In this document: positions 19,336-27,625 of the stretch, one piece after another
Layout of the letters: each line of letters begins with the position of its first letter
Numbering within the stretch: position 1 is the first letter of the stretch
Assembly (NCBI RefSeq): GCF_001904655.1
Contig: NZ_MRCC01000001.1
Span: 1 to 64,000 of the forward strand
Direction of reading: 5' to 3'
DNA: 64,000 nt
Source of the DNA: Chroogloeocystis siderophila 5.2 s.c.1
Lineage (GTDB): Bacteria; Cyanobacteriota; Cyanobacteriia; Cyanobacteriales; Chroococcidiopsidaceae
Translations under genes and position numbers: made by a program
The notes under the pieces: model-generated
Seen by the model: the letters and a program-made list of their open reading frames with translations, nothing else
The model's database searches: none
Told to the model about the DNA's origin: nothing

Positions 19336-19960
19336 TCACCACAGTAAAATTACAAAAACAGCAACACCTAGAAAAGCAGCACAGAGTAATTCTTGGTGTT
19401 TCAGCGTTTGTTTGCCTCGGCGAATCGCTAGACAATGAATAATAAATAACGCGAGCAAAAGCTCTTTCGTAACGATTTATGAAGATGCGATCGCCACGCC
19501 AAACGCCAAATCAACGATGCAGGACGCGTTTAAAACTGCCAACCACAAGGTAGGCGCCGTGCCGCAAATCATGCCAGTTTCATAAAGACGAACTTGGGGT
19601 TTCTGAATGGAGGCAATTTCTAGTAGATTGAACGTAGCTGAATATAAGAAATACAAAACTGACAACACCCAAACGACTGATCCTACCCTGAAAACTCCCT
19701 GAAATTGTCACAAGTGCCAACTTTCATAGTGTAATCAAGAGCGTAAATGATGAAGACGACTAGCAATGGCAAACTTACCAAAGCAAAGACGACACAATAA
19801 AGTTGCGCACTAAGGCGTTTTTTTACCCAAAGTGGCAACGCAGCTAAATAACTGGGGCGATCGCGTCGCTAAGCAGACCAAGAGAAAACTATGTAAATAA
19901 AATTGTTAGAAGAAAACTAGCGTCTAGTACAGCCAATAGCACAAAGTATTCAACAGGAGC
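19336..19960 (-). pseudogene. Decayed polytopic membrane protein gene
   Basis: Reading the minus strand, membrane-protein-like sequence continues across all three frames: APVEYFVLLAVLDASFLLTI near 19960-19900, then LPLWVKKRLSAQLYCVVF and LPLLVVFIIYALDY near 19850-19730, then VLSVLYFLYSATFNLLEIA and TLWLAVLNASCIVDLAFG at 19670-19480, then ELLLALFIIHCLAIRRGK and LLCAAFLGVAVFVILLW ending at TGA 19338-19336. Stops or frameshifts separate each block. The original family is not identified. Boundaries are approximate. Confidence 0.6.
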
Positions 19961-20104
19961 GATTTAATCAGAATGAAATGAGTTGTGATAGTGTCAAGTT
20001 CTAGATTAAGTCTCCTAAATAAGCAGGCTATGAACCATTTAGGTGTGACCGTTAAGCCGAATTGGTTGCCTGAAGTCTCCTTTCATCTTCGTGGGTTTAG
20101 CCGT

Positions 20105-21118
20105 ATGTCTGACCTTCCTTTTACTTTAGATCAGTTACGCATTCTCAAAGCGATCGCCGCCGAAGGGAGCTTCAAGCGTGCTGCTGATAGTCTATATGTC
20201 TCACAACCTGCTGTCAGTCTCCAAGTACAAAACTTAGAGCGACAGTTGGATGTTCCTTTATTCGACAGAGGAGGACGCCGAGCACAACTAACCGAAGCCG
20301 GTTATCTTCTGCTGAGCTATGGTGAGAAAATTCTCACACTTTGCCAGGAAACCTGTCGCGCCATTGAAGACCTGCAAAATCTCCAAGGCGGTACGCTGAT
20401 CGTTGGTGCCTCGCAAACGACCGGAACGTATCTTTTACCACGGATGATCGGTTTATTTCGACAACAATATCCTGATGTGGCCGTGCAATTACACGTTCAC
20501 TCAACACGCCGTACAGCTTGGAGTGTCGCGAATGGGCAAGTCGATCTTGCGATTATTGGTGGTGAAGTCCCATCTGAATTGCAAGATTCGCTAGAAATTA
20601 TTCCCTATGCGGAAGATGAACTAGCACTGATATTGCCTGTATCGCACCCGTTTGCGAAGCTAGACACAATTTATAAAGACGATCTTTACAAGTTACAGTT
20701 CATTGCGCTCGACTCGCAATCAACAATTCGTAAAGTTATCGATCAAGTTTTGACGCGCTGCGATATTGATACGCGTCGTCTCAAAATCGAAATGGAACTC
20801 AATTCAATCGAAGCGATCAAAAATGCCGTGCAATCAGGGTTAGGTGCTGCTTTCGTTTCCATCACAGCGATCACTAAAGAATTGCAAATGGGAGGATTAC
20901 ACTGTGCCAATATTGAAGGTGTGGTTGTCAAGCGGACTTTATCGGTCATTGTTAACCCAAATCGTTACCGCTCAAAAGCCGCAGAAGCCTTTATCAACGA
21001 AATCTTACCGCAATTTGCTAAACCAGGTTGGAACAAAGATGTGTTGAAATCGCAACGACCAATTGTACCAGAAACTTTTGATGAAGAAGAAGTCACACCC
21101 CACCCCGCTGGTGGTTAA
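20105..21118 (+). CDS. rbcR: LysR-type regulator RbcR (Ycf30-like)
   Basis: 337 residues. The N-terminal helix-turn-helix ([38 protein letters not shown]) and LysR effector domain match the RbcR/Ycf30 subgroup, which controls carbon-fixation genes in cyanobacteria and red-lineage plastids. The sequence is far from the NdhR/CcmR subgroup at its N-terminus. The frame is open from 19985, but the ATG at 20105 (MSDLPFTL) is the conserved start; the upstream 40 residues do not look like protein of the family. Closeness to ndhF/ndhD is also seen in other cyanobacteria. Confidence 0.88.
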   Translation: MSDLPFTLDQLRILKAIAAEGSFKRAADSLYVSQPAVSLQVQNLERQLDVPLFDRGGRRAQLTEAGYLLLSYGEKILTLCQETCRAIEDLQNLQGGTLIVGASQTTGTYLLPRMIGLFRQQYPDVAVQLHVHSTRRTAWSVANGQVDLAIIGGEVPSELQDSLEIIPYAEDELALILPVSHPFAKLDTIYKDDLYKLQFIALDSQSTIRKVIDQVLTRCDIDTRRLKIEMELNSIEAIKNAVQSGLGAAFVSITAITKELQMGGLHCANIEGVVVKRTLSVIVNPNRYRSKAAEAFINEILPQFAKPGWNKDVLKSQRPIVPETFDEEEVTPHPAGG

Positions 21119-21172
21119 TTGTGTGATGGGAATTTGGAGTGAAAACTATGCCTAGCCCCTGACCCCCCATTG

Positions 21173-22537
21173 ATGAAAGTCTACTGCACTCGTTCCAGTT
21201 GCCCCCGCCCCCAAAATCATTTTGCGGATTTAGACGACAGCGCCACGTTAAAAACAATTCAACAAAAATACTGCACTGCCTGTGGGATGCCGTTGATTTT
21301 GGTGGGGCGCTATTTGCCGCTTCGTCTGCTCGGAAAAGGGGGCTTCGGTGCAGCTTTTTTGGCACGCGATCGCTATACTCCAGGAATGCGTCGCTGTGTT
21401 GTTAAGCAATTTCAACCTGCTGGCTATTTAACGCCAACTCAACTACAAATTGCACAGCAATTATTTGAACGGGAAGCCGCAGTTTTAGAGGAACTCGGCA
21501 GTCAAAACGACCAAATTCCTGACCTGTATGCCTTTTTTGAATTAACAGTACAGAGTTTGCAGCCTGGTGGACAAGACAAGTTTTTCTACTTGGTACAGGA
21601 ATACATTGATGGCAAAAATTTAGAGGAGGAATTAGAAGAAAAAGGCAAGTTTTCACCCAATGAAGTCGTAGAAGTATTGCAAGCAATTCTGCCTGTACTG
21701 CAATTTGTTCACGAACACGGTTCGATTCATCGCGATATCAAACCTTCTAATATTATGCGCCATCGCAACGGGCGGCTCTATTTGCTCGATTTTGGTGCAG
21801 TCAAACAAGTCACAACCGCAGCTACGCAAACAAAAGGCTCGACAGGAATCTATTCGCAGGGATACGCGCCACCTGAACAAATGTCTGGCGGGGATGTTTA
21901 TCCATCAACAGATTTGTATGCTTTAGCCGTTACTGCGCTGGTTTTACTCACGGGTAAAAAAACGGTTGAATTGTTTGATGTTTACAATAATCGCTGGCAC
22001 TGGAGAACACACGCCGATATTGCCCCTGCGATCGCAGACATTCTCGATCGAATGCTGTCAATCACACCTAACCAACGCTTTCACTCTGCCCAAGAAGTAT
22101 TAACCGCGATCGCTGCTGCGACAACCGCACCACCGCCAGTAACGTCACCTCCAACTCCAGCTACCGTACCCTACTTTCATCAACCAGCAGCATTTTCACT
22201 GTTGGAACTCTTAGCAGGTGCGGGACTAAGTGGCTTTGCTGGAGGATTGCTCGCAATCGCACTTTACAGCCTGGTGCAATCGTCGGCGATCGCACTGGGG
22301 GTAGCTGGATTAATTTTAGGAATGCTGATTATTGCCCAAACTCGACGTTGGCTTGATGCTAAAGATATATTAATTCTTGTCGGTATTCTATTGGCGATCA
22401 TTTTATTTGTTCCAGCTTTACAGAGTGGATTAACAATACACAATATTTTGTTCTTAGCTTTAGTCGCAGGTGCAGCCGCGATCGCGCTGACAGCTTTATT
22501 TAGGCTGGTATACAAACTACTTGCTTCAATCTTTTAA
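21173..22537 (+). CDS. Membrane-anchored serine/threonine protein kinase with N-terminal zinc ribbon
   Basis: 454 residues. The N-terminus has a four-Cys motif (YCTRSSCP and YCTACGMPL) as in cyanobacterial 4-Cys/SpkB-type kinases. The kinase domain (about 45-310) has the Gly loop LGKGGFGAAF, Lys in CVVKQF, the catalytic loop HRDIKPSN and DFG (LLDFGAVK). A Pro/Thr linker follows, then at least four hydrophobic segments (365-454), so it is anchored by its C-terminus. The ATG at 21173 is used. It is followed by the PstS-like locus, which may be functionally linked. Confidence 0.9.
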   Translation: MKVYCTRSSCPRPQNHFADLDDSATLKTIQQKYCTACGMPLILVGRYLPLRLLGKGGFGAAFLARDRYTPGMRRCVVKQFQPAGYLTPTQLQIAQQLFEREAAVLEELGSQNDQIPDLYAFFELTVQSLQPGGQDKFFYLVQEYIDGKNLEEELEEKGKFSPNEVVEVLQAILPVLQFVHEHGSIHRDIKPSNIMRHRNGRLYLLDFGAVKQVTTAATQTKGSTGIYSQGYAPPEQMSGGDVYPSTDLYALAVTALVLLTGKKTVELFDVYNNRWHWRTHADIAPAIADILDRMLSITPNQRFHSAQEVLTAIAAATTAPPPVTSPPTPATVPYFHQPAAFSLLELLAGAGLSGFAGGLLAIALYSLVQSSAIALGVAGLILGMLIIAQTRRWLDAKDILILVGILLAIILFVPALQSGLTIHNILFLALVAGAAAIALTALFRLVYKLLASIF

Positions 22538-22674
22538 GTCAATTGTGGCAGAGCAAGCTCGAAGAGCAATGGTCAACAACGTTAAGACATGATAGCAACT
22601 CAAAAACCTAGCCTTAACGAAATCTTAACTCTGACTCCTGAACCGTAGGTCTGCGCAAAGCGCGTTCTCTAAGG

Positions 22675-22800
22675 TTGTTTGTAGTTGTCAAACAAAATGA
22701 GCAAATCGATCAACCAGGAGGTGAAGCTTACGCTAACTTACTCCTCACCAATCAAGGACAAGAATTAATTAGGCAAGCAGGATTTGTCAGTATTCGCTAG
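22675..22800 (+). pseudogene. C-terminal remnant of a PstS-like protein gene
   Basis: Forty-one sense codons, ending in TAG at 22798-22800, read LFVVVKQNEQID, then GGEAYANLLLTNQGQELI and FVSIR. This is nearly the same as the last 41 residues of the intact PstS-like gene downstream (LFVVVKQNGQTD, GNAYANFLLTGQGQELI, FVRIR). No upstream part of the gene is present, so it is the tail of a lost tandem paralogue or of a partial duplication. DNA identity is moderate, so the event is not recent. Confidence 0.85.
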
Positions 22801-22880
22801 AAAAAGCTAAAAATGTGAGGTAATTGGTAATAGGTAATCTTCTAATCACCAGCTACCAATGACCAGTCATTACTCTACGC
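22801..22880. repeat. Low-complexity ggtaattggtaat-type spacer
   Basis: The sequence gaggtaattggtaataggtaatcttctaatcaccag and the reverse-sense ccaatgaccagtcatt form the inverted low-complexity motif common in spacers of this window (compare 27175-27210 and 60005-60040). Confidence 0.5.
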
Positions 22881-22907
22881 TATGCACCCAGCTACTTATC
22901 AAATCCT

Positions 22908-23969
22908 ATGTCTCAAAAGAATGAAACTGCCGTTCTTGTATTAACTTTTTTAATCACAGTAGGAATTGTCGGCGGTGGATTATGGTTGCTTGCCAATCGT
23001 GGTATCAATCTAGGAATACTCACTCAGCCGCAATCAAAAGATACCGCTACTGATGCCAATGCACCACCGCTGCTTTCAAGTGAATCTAGCAGTAATTTTG
23101 CCACAGTTCAAAATGTGCCTAATGGACTATTTAACTATGGTGGTAGTACGACTTGGGCACCAATTCGCTTAGCAGTTGACTCAGCAATTCAAGCGGCGCG
23201 ACCAGAGTTTCGCTTACGCTATGTCGATCCTACGGGCGAAACACCAGGCTCAGCAAGCGGAATTCGGATGTTGATTGATGGGAGAATTGCTTTTGCACAG
23301 TCTTCTAGACCGTTAGTGGATCAAGAAATTGCCCGCGCGCAACAACGAGGCTTTGGTTTGAGCCAAGTAGCCGTTGCGATTGATGGATTGGCGATCGCTG
23401 TTAACCAGAATTTAAATCTTTCTGGACTGACGATCGAACAAGTTCGCGCAATTTACACTGGCAAAATTGCCAATTGGAATCAACTCGGTGGTCCAAATCT
23501 ATCAATAGTACCGCTTTCGCGCCAAATGAGTGATGGTGGCACAGTTGAGTTTTTTGTGCAAGATATCCTTGCGAATCAATCATTCGGGTCTAATGTAGAA
23601 TTTGTTGCCGACACAACTCAAGCGCTGCGCAGATTAGCGGTAACTCCTGGTGGTATTTACTATGCCTCAGCACCAGAAGTTGTCCCGCAATGTACCGTCA
23701 AATCCCTACCGATAGGGCGCGCATCAGGTGAATTTGTTCCGCCTTATCAAGTACCTTTTGTTCCTTTATCTCAATGCCCAAGATTACGTAATCGCCTCAA
23801 TCTTGAAGCTTTTCAAACGGGTGACTATCCGATTACACGTAACTTGTTTGTCGTCGTCAAACAAAACGGTCAAACCGACGAGCAAGCTGGAAATGCTTAT
23901 GCTAATTTTCTCCTGACAGGACAAGGGCAAGAACTGATCGAGCAAACGGGTTTTGTTAGAATTCGCTGA
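22908..23969 (+). CDS. PstS-like periplasmic substrate-binding protein with membrane anchor
   Basis: 353 residues. One N-terminal hydrophobic helix (VLVLTFLITVGIVGGGLWLL) without a clear cleavage site or lipobox suggests a membrane-tethered protein. The rest is a phosphate-binding-like (PBP) domain: NYGGSTTWAPIRLAV, SASGIRMLIDGRIAFAQSS, IYTGKIANWNQLGGP and DGGTVEFFVQDIL. There are no pstCAB genes here, so transport is not implied; cyanobacterial PstS-like proteins beside Ser/Thr kinases could act in sensing. It follows a remnant of a paralogue and the kinase. Confidence 0.85.
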   Translation: MSQKNETAVLVLTFLITVGIVGGGLWLLANRGINLGILTQPQSKDTATDANAPPLLSSESSSNFATVQNVPNGLFNYGGSTTWAPIRLAVDSAIQAARPEFRLRYVDPTGETPGSASGIRMLIDGRIAFAQSSRPLVDQEIARAQQRGFGLSQVAVAIDGLAIAVNQNLNLSGLTIEQVRAIYTGKIANWNQLGGPNLSIVPLSRQMSDGGTVEFFVQDILANQSFGSNVEFVADTTQALRRLAVTPGGIYYASAPEVVPQCTVKSLPIGRASGEFVPPYQVPFVPLSQCPRLRNRLNLEAFQTGDYPITRNLFVVVKQNGQTDEQAGNAYANFLLTGQGQELIEQTGFVRIR

Positions 23970-24009
23970 CATTGTGCGTGTTAAGCGCATTGAGTCGCGC
24001 ACGATAATT

Positions 24010-24756
24010 TTACCGTTTGGCAATATTCACTGACTCGGCTGGCAAACAAATTAAATTATCACCCTGAGTAATCAACAAGTTGCGTTGACGTAATTTACCC
24101 ATCAACCGAGTAACAGTGACTCGTGTCGAACCAATTGCACTGCCTATTTGGGCGTGTGTCAGTGGAAATGGTAAGCAATAGCCACGCAGCACTTCCGGAT
24201 CTTCTGGACTAAAAGACGGTTCGCCATACTCCTCAACCAAGAGTGTCAGAAATCCTAATAAACGATCAATTGTCCGTCGTTGTCCTAACGCACTCAGCCA
24301 CAATAATTTTCGTTGGTGCTGATAACGAAAAGCATCGAGAACTTCGCGTCGAAAATGCGGCCAATTATCTAGATCGTGCCAGTACATCCACACTACGGAA
24401 GTTTGGTCAACATGAGCATAGGCTTGGAGTGTAAACGGTGATTGAGCAACAATTTCAAAGGGCTGTCCAGCACCAACAAAGCCTAAAAAAGCTTCCTCTG
24501 GAGTTCGGTTAACTCGGCGAGAAGTTAACTGGCTGGCTGTAGCGCTGACTTGGGCAGTACCGACAAGTCTAATTGCACCACGTTGTACTAAATACAGTAG
24601 CCCTGGCCGTGCAGGAATTCGCTCATCTTTGTTGAATGAACGAACTCGGTAGTGTTCTTGCGCCCAATCGAGAATTCGTTGCCAAGTCAAAAATGGTCTT
24701 GGTGTTTCTGAAAATGTTGGGGACTGCATAGATGGAGAATGCATAAGTCGAAGCAT
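24010..24756 (-). CDS. Crp/Fnr-family transcriptional regulator
   Basis: 248 residues. The N-terminal cyclic-nucleotide-binding-like fold (RPGLLYLVQRGAIRLVG, GFVGAGQPFEIVAQSPF) precedes a C-terminal winged helix (LTHAQIGSAIGSTRVTVTRLMGKLRQRNLL) with the Crp-type recognition helix. The sensory half lacks the residues typical of cAMP binding and differs from NtcA, so the effector is unknown. The start is uncertain: MLRLM at 24756 or an ATG a few codons later. A GTGA-N6-TCAC site lies in the spacer upstream. Confidence 0.85.
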   Translation of the reverse strand: MLRLMHSPSMQSPTFSETPRPFLTWQRILDWAQEHYRVRSFNKDERIPARPGLLYLVQRGAIRLVGTAQVSATASQLTSRRVNRTPEEAFLGFVGAGQPFEIVAQSPFTLQAYAHVDQTSVVWMYWHDLDNWPHFRREVLDAFRYQHQRKLLWLSALGQRRTIDRLLGFLTLLVEEYGEPSFSPEDPEVLRGYCLPFPLTHAQIGSAIGSTRVTVTRLMGKLRQRNLLITQGDNLICLPAESVNIAKR

Positions 24757-25274
24757 TTGGCTTTTAGCCGAAAACGTTACAACAAGATGCAGCCGTTACG
24801 GGTATGTTAATGCGACAAAGATCACTTAACAGACCAGTGTAATTATCGGCTACTAGTTAGCTTAACTCTACATTTGTTTTATAGGTCTTGCAAAGCAATC
24901 CTAGTATTAGATGTTACTTATTATTTACTAAATTTTGCAGTTTTTGATTTTAGTGATCGCGTATTTCAATCTTAAAGCAACCTAAAGTTTGGTAAAAGTG
25001 AAACATTCTCGATACAAGCAATGTCACTTCCAAAAGGACGACATCTTGCCTGGAATACTTATCCTTACAAATTATTCTGTCAGTGATCTTCGTCACAATA
25101 AATATGTAATAAAAATCACTTAATGTTCTCAGTAAAATTTTGGTAGCGATTGTAACTCACTAAGTATGAAGCCATAACCGCGCTACGCTGTAGATCTGTA
25201 CAAGCAATAATCAGTGACATATTTTGAGTTGTTTTAACGATGACCGTTTATAACAAATTTTAGAGTGAACTTCT
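24757..25274. other. Divergent intergenic region
   Basis: 518 bp between the Crp-type gene and the ArgRS-like gene; AT-rich, with no supported gene. The only recognisable element is the Crp-type half-site pair at 25083-25096. Confidence 0.5.
25083..25096. promoter_or_regulatory. Possible Crp-family binding site
   Basis: GTGA-TCTTCG-TCAC is an exact match to the Crp core (GTGA-N6-TCAC). It lies 179 bp before the TTG of the ArgRS-like gene and 327 bp before the Crp-type regulator gene. By chance this core is expected at low frequency, so the neighbouring regulator makes it notable but not proven. Confidence 0.4.
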
Positions 25275-26117
25275 TTGTCATCCGCTGACTATCGTGTAAT
25301 TAAACAAGTGTTATTGCCGCACCTGCAAGTAGCACTCAATTTATACTTACTAAATTACAGACTGGCACTACAGCCGCAACTGAATGTTTCTTGGTGCCAA
25401 AAAAAAGACTGTGGATTTACTTATGTATGGGCGATCGCTTTGCATCTGAGTGCAATACAAAAGCTACCGGCGATCCAAATTGCGATGAGATTGATTGACT
25501 TCATTAACACTAAAGCAATTGCGGATGACATACGGCAAAAATTAGCAACAGAAAATACTGGCTCAACATTGATCGCTACGCGTATAGTATCGCCAGGGCT
25601 AATTTATTTAGAATTAACAGATTGCGCGATCGCAGCTTGGCTACAGTACTCAATAACACATCCTCCAAAGAGGGAAACATATTGCCTACAAAAAGAAAAT
25701 AATATCCCCTCTTCCTTTACACTTCAATATACTCATGCTCGTTGTTACTCAGTATTAAAGCTAGCTGTGCGTGAAGAGATACTTCCACCCGCGCTTACAC
25801 CAATTTTTTTTCTAGATTCTCAACAACAACTTATTTGTCACCATGCAGCTGAGCAGGCTTTAATTAAGCAGTTATTAGTGTCATTTGATAACTTATACTG
25901 TCCCAGTCCTAACTTTAAACCGCACTGGGAAAAAATAGCAGTTGATTTATGTCAAGCTTGGCAAACTTTTTATGCCTACTGTCGGATTTGGGGTGAAGTT
26001 AGACGCGATCATCTACATCTAGCGCAAGCACGATTGGGCTTAACGCTATTGACTCAACGTCTTTTAGCTGTACTCCTAAACGACAAGTTGGGAATTTATG
26101 CACCAACCGAACTATAG
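25275..26117 (+). CDS. ArgRS-derived protein with DALR anticodon-binding domain and no catalytic core
   Basis: 280 residues. Residues 80-125 (IATRIVSPGLIYLELTD) resemble the N-terminal additional domain of arginyl-tRNA synthetase. Residues 165-280 are a DALR-type anticodon-binding domain (LCQAWQTFYAYCRIWGE, ARLGLTLLTQRLLAVLL, LGIYAPTEL). The Rossmann catalytic domain with HIGH and KMSKS motifs, normally between them, is absent. A tRNA-binding or regulatory role is likely but unproven. The start is a TTG at 25275 without a strong ribosome site. Confidence 0.75.
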   Translation: MSSADYRVIKQVLLPHLQVALNLYLLNYRLALQPQLNVSWCQKKDCGFTYVWAIALHLSAIQKLPAIQIAMRLIDFINTKAIADDIRQKLATENTGSTLIATRIVSPGLIYLELTDCAIAAWLQYSITHPPKRETYCLQKENNIPSSFTLQYTHARCYSVLKLAVREEILPPALTPIFFLDSQQQLICHHAAEQALIKQLLVSFDNLYCPSPNFKPHWEKIAVDLCQAWQTFYAYCRIWGEVRRDHLHLAQARLGLTLLTQRLLAVLLNDKLGIYAPTEL

Positions 26118-26200
26118 GATAAAAGCCGTTTATAATATTTGTAACTTCTGCCTTTAGATAGAAAATTTTGTGTAAGGCAGTGACAAATAAACAGAGTTCA

Positions 26201-26206
26201 TATAAT
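26201..26206 (+). promoter_or_regulatory. Candidate -10 box of the hairpin RNA
   Basis: A perfect TATAAT at 26201-26206 would start transcription near 26213. A convincing -35 is not seen; the best nearby is TGACAA at 26181-26186, spaced 14 bp. Confidence 0.35.
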
Positions 26207-26212
26207 ATTGCA

Positions 26213-26280
26213 AGTGTGTGAGGAGCGAACCAGTCAGGGTACCGAGACGAAACACGGCCAGTCGTCGGTACCCTTTCTGA
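26213..26280 (+). ncRNA. Candidate small RNA or bidirectional terminator hairpin
   Basis: Between two convergent genes lies GGGTACCGA, a 17-22 nt loop containing CGAAACACGG, then TCGGTACCC and TTTCT. The stem is 9 bp and GC-rich. It is preceded by a perfect TATAAT and a short leader with gtgtgaggag. The size and the GAAACA loop are reminiscent of the Yfr2 family of cyanobacterial small RNAs, but the match is short. At least it should stop transcription from both sides. Confidence 0.4.
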
Positions 26281-26342
26281 GTTTGTAAGGATTGTTACAA
26301 AATAACGTATGCCTTTCAAAGCTTTTAATTAACTGGCAACGA

Positions 26343-27221
26343 TTAAATTGCCTTATCTCGCAAAATAAATTCTTCAATTGCTGCTGCTACGCCATCTTCT
26401 TCAACAGTTGGCGCTACCCATTGCGCAATATCTTTAACTGCTGACGGTGCATTACCCATGGCAACGCCAATCCCTGCATATTCCAGCATTTCCACATCAT
26501 TAAAATTATCGCCAACTGTCATCACGTTTGCCGCTTGAATACCTAAGCATTCTTCGGCTAAGTAACGCACGGCCGCCGCTTTATTGACTAATGGATTAGT
26601 TGCTTCAAAAAAAGTCGCAACTGATTTTGTCATGTACAGTTCCGCTGGCGTGTATCGCTGGCGCAAACTGCCTAAAAGACGATCAATCAAAGCAATATCA
26701 TCGCTGAGGGCTAACACTTTTGTGGGTTCGTCGATGAGAACTTGACGCAAATCACCAACAGCAATTGGTTCAATTCCCGAACGTTCTGAGTAGAGTTGAG
26801 TTTCTGGGGTGAGTTCGCGCACATATAGGCGATCGCGGATATAAAAGTGAACCGATAGTAGTGATCGCAGTTGCGGTTGCTCAAAGTAATCTAACAGCTG
26901 ATGCGCAGTTGCTTTGGCAACGGGTAAATGACGATGCATTTTTTGCGTATGCGGATCTTGAATCCAAGCGCCCTGGTACGCTAACAATGGCATTGTTGAG
27001 TTAATATCTTCATGAAAGCGTAAGGCAGAGCAATACATTCGACCTGTCGCTAGTGCGACTTCAACACCTTTAGCTTTTGCCGCAGCGATCGCATGACGTA
27101 CCGCAGGGCGAATTGTGTTTGATTCTCCGGCGATTGTACCATCGATATCGAGTACCAGCAGTTTTATTTGAGTTTTGAATTGGTAATTGGTCATTGGAAA
27201 TTGATAATTGAAACTCCCCAT
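26343..27221 (-). CDS. Cof-type HAD-superfamily phosphatase
   Basis: About 292 residues. HAD blocks: LLVLDIDGTIAGES, the Gly-Arg turn ALATGRMYC, Lys in TNPLVNKAAAV and VMTVGDNFNDVEML, with the large Cof-type cap between. It likely dephosphorylates sugar phosphates or nucleotides; the substrate is unknown. The first 15 codons are made from the ggtcattggaaattgataattg spacer repeat, so the true start may be the later ATG that gives MTNYQFKTQ (27191). Confidence 0.85.
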   Translation of the reverse strand: MGSFNYQFPMTNYQFKTQIKLLVLDIDGTIAGESNTIRPAVRHAIAAAKAKGVEVALATGRMYCSALRFHEDINSTMPLLAYQGAWIQDPHTQKMHRHLPVAKATAHQLLDYFEQPQLRSLLSVHFYIRDRLYVRELTPETQLYSERSGIEPIAVGDLRQVLIDEPTKVLALSDDIALIDRLLGSLRQRYTPAELYMTKSVATFFEATNPLVNKAAAVRYLAEECLGIQAANVMTVGDNFNDVEMLEYAGIGVAMGNAPSAVKDIAQWVAPTVEEDGVAAAIEEFILRDKAI

Positions 27222-27224
27222 CAC

Positions 27225-27625
27225 CTCGTTTTTTGATTTTCTGTGCTAGGAATAGGTGACATCAAATCGCTTACATCTACTTAACTTAATTTTTTAGTAC
27301 TATCAAAAAAATTATCTAGTTACAGAAAAAACACCAAAGACTTTCACTGTCAAAGTATAAATGAAATTAGCTGATGCTTGCTATTGCTGGCAATATGTGG
27401 TTTACCAAAGTGTAATTTGATTTATAGCTTTAGCGGTTATTCTTATCATTTCATTTTTGGTGCTCAAACTTTAAATTAACTGAGTGAAATTGTGTTGATT
27501 GGTTGTAGTAGAAAATACCTAAGATTGACGTTGTTAATATAACAAAATCAGCTTAAAAGTAGATTAAAAATAAAGTAGAAATCGATACACTGAGGCAATT
27601 GCTGTAGGTATAGGAATAAATTAAT
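27225..27625. other. Divergent spacer, nothing recognised
   Basis: 401 bp of AT-rich sequence between the HAD gene and the glycosyltransferase gene. I see no gene, repeat or RNA here; promoters of both genes should lie in it. Confidence 0.5.

Noticed and set aside
19236-19442. 68-codon plus-strand frame
   Set aside because: Lies opposite the decayed membrane gene and has no ribosome site or recognisable sequence.
26213-26240. Yfr1 motif (CTCCTCACAC) on the minus strand
   Set aside because: The motif is present as GCTCCTCACACAC, but no terminator stem follows it on that strand, so a Yfr1 gene is not supported.
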